This document shows, piece by piece, positions 43,351-45,144 of a DNA stretch of 45,144 nt (the first letter of the stretch is position 1; every line of letters starts with the position of its first letter). The translations under genes were made by a program, and so were the position numbers. The notes beneath the pieces are model-generated. The model worked only from the letters and a program-made list of their open reading frames with translations, did not search any database and was not told the DNA's origin. Source of the DNA: Deltaproteobacteria bacterium ADurb.Bin207 (GTDB lineage Bacteria > Myxococcota_A > Polyangia > Polyangiales > Polyangiaceae); assembly GCA_002070115.1 (NCBI GenBank), contig MWCO01000053.1, positions 1 to 45,144 on the forward strand. Direction: 5' to 3'.

Positions 43351-44564
43351 GCCTCTGGTCCAAACTGTTCCGACGTTCCAACGTCGATTCCTCAGACAGC
43401 CCTTTGCCGACCTCTCATCCACCGGCCCACAAATCTCCTCCGCCTTCGGACAATGATGAAATCGCCTTATTGTCACGTTTCGGCACCGAAGACGGCCCCG
43501 ACGAAGCGACCGCGGACCGTTTGCTCCACATCGCCCTGACTACCCCACGACAACAGAAAGCCATTGATGCCATCGCTCATGCCATGATGCATCATGAGGT
43601 CCCCGAACGCTTGCGCTTGGTTTGCGCCCACACGTTGGTCCAACGAGGAGAGATTCCCCGAGCGCTTCTGTTCCTCGATTCCGTATCACAAACTCCTTCG
43701 CTCATGCTCAAAGCGGACTTGCTTCACGACCAAGGCAATGTCGCTTCCGCCCTTTCCATCATCGAACGCGTGCTCGCACGCGATCTCGACACCCCTGGCG
43801 CTCGAGAACGACACCGACGGTGGCGCGCCCAACTCGCTCCTCATCTCCCCATTTCCCAAGACTCTCGCGACGTCACGGTCGCAGTCCCCAACGCACAACA
43901 GTCCCCTTATCGAATCGTGCGCGAAATAGCCAGAGGAGGCGCGGGTACAGTTTACGAAGCGCGAGATGATATCCTACAACGCAGTCTTGCCCTCAAGGTC
44001 TATCACCAATCTTCGGATCAGGAACAGCTCCAACGGGAAGCACAGATCGCAATCCAACTCGCTGGCGAAGGTATCATCCGCATCTTCGATATCGACTTGA
44101 ACGGCGGCTGGATTGCCTTGGAATGGCTGCCTCGAGGCTCCGTTCGTGAAGCCATTCGCCGAGCCCACATCGATGCGCTCGGTGAACCATCATCGTTCAT
44201 TCACAAACTGGCGCTCACCCTGTCCCACGTGCATGAGCGTGGCTGGGTCCACGCCGACCTGAAACCCGGCAACATTCTGCTCGATGCTTCGGCGGCACCC
44301 ATCCTCAGCGACTTTGGCATCGCAGTTCGATGCGGTGAACCCAACCGCGGCGGCAGCACCGGATATCTATCCCCTGAACGACTGGCTGGCGCACCTGTCG
44401 AGCCTTCCGACGACATTTATGCGCTGGGTCGAATCCTGGAGGATATCATTCGCACGGAGCACCATGCGTGGTCCCCCTGGCTTTCCCTGGCGGAACACTG
44501 CATGACCGAACGGTCTACGAGACCGCGCAACGGCCAGGCTCTCCTCGCTTTGCTCCGCCCATAG
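43347..44564 (+). CDS. Ser/Thr protein kinase, TPR-like N-terminus, non-RD
   Basis: 405 aa. GTG start overlaps the FHA stop. Residues ~40-165 are TPR-like helices (ALLFLDSVSQTPSLMLKADL). The kinase domain spans ~188-400: IVREIARGGAGTVYEARD (glycine loop), LALKVYH (K217), QREAQIAI (E231), WVHADLKPGNILLD (catalytic Asp304 with Ala303 in place of the usual Arg of HRD), SDFGIAV (D322FG) and YLSPERLAG. All catalytic residues are present, but the HAD version is a non-RD kinase, so activation-loop regulation may differ. No transmembrane helix. Pairs with the FHA protein as a likely kinase-receptor module; a link to pili is only positional. Confidence 0.88.
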   Translation: MSLWSKLFRRSNVDSSDSPLPTSHPPAHKSPPPSDNDEIALLSRFGTEDGPDEATADRLLHIALTTPRQQKAIDAIAHAMMHHEVPERLRLVCAHTLVQRGEIPRALLFLDSVSQTPSLMLKADLLHDQGNVASALSIIERVLARDLDTPGARERHRRWRAQLAPHLPISQDSRDVTVAVPNAQQSPYRIVREIARGGAGTVYEARDDILQRSLALKVYHQSSDQEQLQREAQIAIQLAGEGIIRIFDIDLNGGWIALEWLPRGSVREAIRRAHIDALGEPSSFIHKLALTLSHVHERGWVHADLKPGNILLDASAAPILSDFGIAVRCGEPNRGGSTGYLSPERLAGAPVEPSDDIYALGRILEDIIRTEHHAWSPWLSLAEHCMTERSTRPRNGQALLALLRP

Positions 44565-44566
44565 CA

Positions 44567-45115
44567 TCAGGCCGAACCGAGATCCTTCTTTCGATTCGTC
44601 ACCAATAACACCATCGCAGGCATCACCACCAACGTCAACGACGTGGATGTACCATTGCCCCCATTGACCACTACCGCCACCGGCTTCCGAATATTCTCGC
44701 CTGATCCCGAGGCGTACAACATCGGAACGTGAGCGATGAAAGTCGTCAATGCGGTCATCAACAATAGTCGAAAGCGAAGGTTGCATCCCTTTCGAACCGC
44801 TTGCGTCAAAGCCATACCACCATTTCGCAATTGAGCAATAAATACCCTCAATACCATGCCGTTTTGCACTGCAATCTTAAGCAATACCATGAAGGGGATG
44901 GCCGCCGACACCGACAATGGCATCCCAAATATCACAATCGTCAATACCTCTGGCAGATCCCTTCGTTTTTTCCTGAATTGGAAAGGGACACGAGCTGAGA
45001 ACTCTTGGGTGCGGGCGAGACGCCCGCGGTCCCAGCGATAAAGGAGTCCCAGCGATACCGAGGTGCGGGCACCATGGGGGCGTCCTTTAACGTATACATT
45101 GTCGCTTTCGCGCAA
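44567..45115 (-). pseudogene. C-terminal remnant of a CzcA/CusA-type RND efflux pump
   Basis: 182 codons in one frame. From about 44970 leftwards they match the last membrane helices of heavy-metal RND pumps: EVLTIVIFGMPLSVSAAIPF, then AVQNGMVLRVFIAQLRNGG, a RLLLMTALTTFIAHVPMLYA stretch and SGSGENIRKPVAVVVNGG, ending VVMPAMVLLVTNRKK. Many family positions are altered (for example HVPMLYAS where PMALATG-like is expected). The first ~45 residues (to 45115) match nothing, and a palindromic repeat lies there. The rest of the ~1000-aa pump is not present before the window ends. A decayed or truncated gene is the best explanation. Confidence 0.65.
45007..45072. repeat. GC-rich palindromic repeat element
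   Basis: GCGGGCG (45011-45017), loop AGA, CGCCCGC (45021-45027) is a perfect seven-base stem. TCCCAGCGATA occurs twice (about 45030 and 45047), and GGTGCGGGC reappears near 45062. This is the layout of small dispersed REP-like palindromes. It interrupts or abuts the RND remnant. Confidence 0.6.
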
Positions 45116-45144
45116 CTGCCTGCGGTGTACGCCCAGGCCGCGAT

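Overview
The window looks like a chromosomal segment from a Myxococcota-type (myxobacterium-like, probably Polyangia-related) bacterium. This is inferred from gene style, not from a marker gene. The signs are: many lipoproteins with a lipobox followed by a long Gly/Ser/Thr-rich (GGxGG) linker; a secreted-protein fragment of the PKDVD type; an FHA protein overlapping a Ser/Thr kinase; PilB and PilT; and TSP3, VWA, LEA2 and beta/gamma-crystallin lipoproteins. No rRNA, tRNA, CRISPR array or prophage was seen.

Left edge (1-3.4 kb): a partial transposase abuts a secreted-protein gene cut down to its N-terminus, then a DHA2-type MFS exporter. 3.7-10.5 kb is a minus-strand surface-polysaccharide operon: a TMTC-like GT-C/TPR membrane protein, a GT2 glycosyltransferase, a broken methyltransferase, then rfbF-rfbG-rfbH, which make CDP-glucose, CDP-4-keto-6-deoxyglucose and the 3-dehydrase product. 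The genes overlap by a few bases. The RfbH reductase partner and the final sugar-tailoring enzymes are not in the window.

10.7-23 kb is a mosaic of envelope lipoproteins (PhnD-like, VWA, LEA2, Cys-rich, TSP3, lamin-tail, crystallin-fold) mixed with a PhaC-like hydrolase, a DMT exporter and an acyl-CoA ligase. 23.2-29.7 kb is metabolic: glgC, an MBL-fold hydrolase, a ferritin-like protein, a Methyltransf_32 enzyme and glpD, convergent with an FKBP lipoprotein.

30.1-36.2 kb is the most unusual stretch. A structured non-coding region precedes a nine-helix membrane protein that carries the presenilin signatures (catalytic Asp with a PxGPxxxLV follow-on, GIGD, and PALP). After it come a PGPGW-type membrane protein, an expansin-like lipoprotein, unknown genes, an SMR/EamA-like transporter and a divergent diiron-type protein. 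36.3-44.6 kb holds an aminotransferase, purF, pilT, pilB and the FHA/kinase pair. The right edge is a decayed RND efflux-pump C-terminus next to a palindromic repeat.

The best candidate for something new is the bacterial presenilin-like intramembrane aspartyl protease at 30535-31401.
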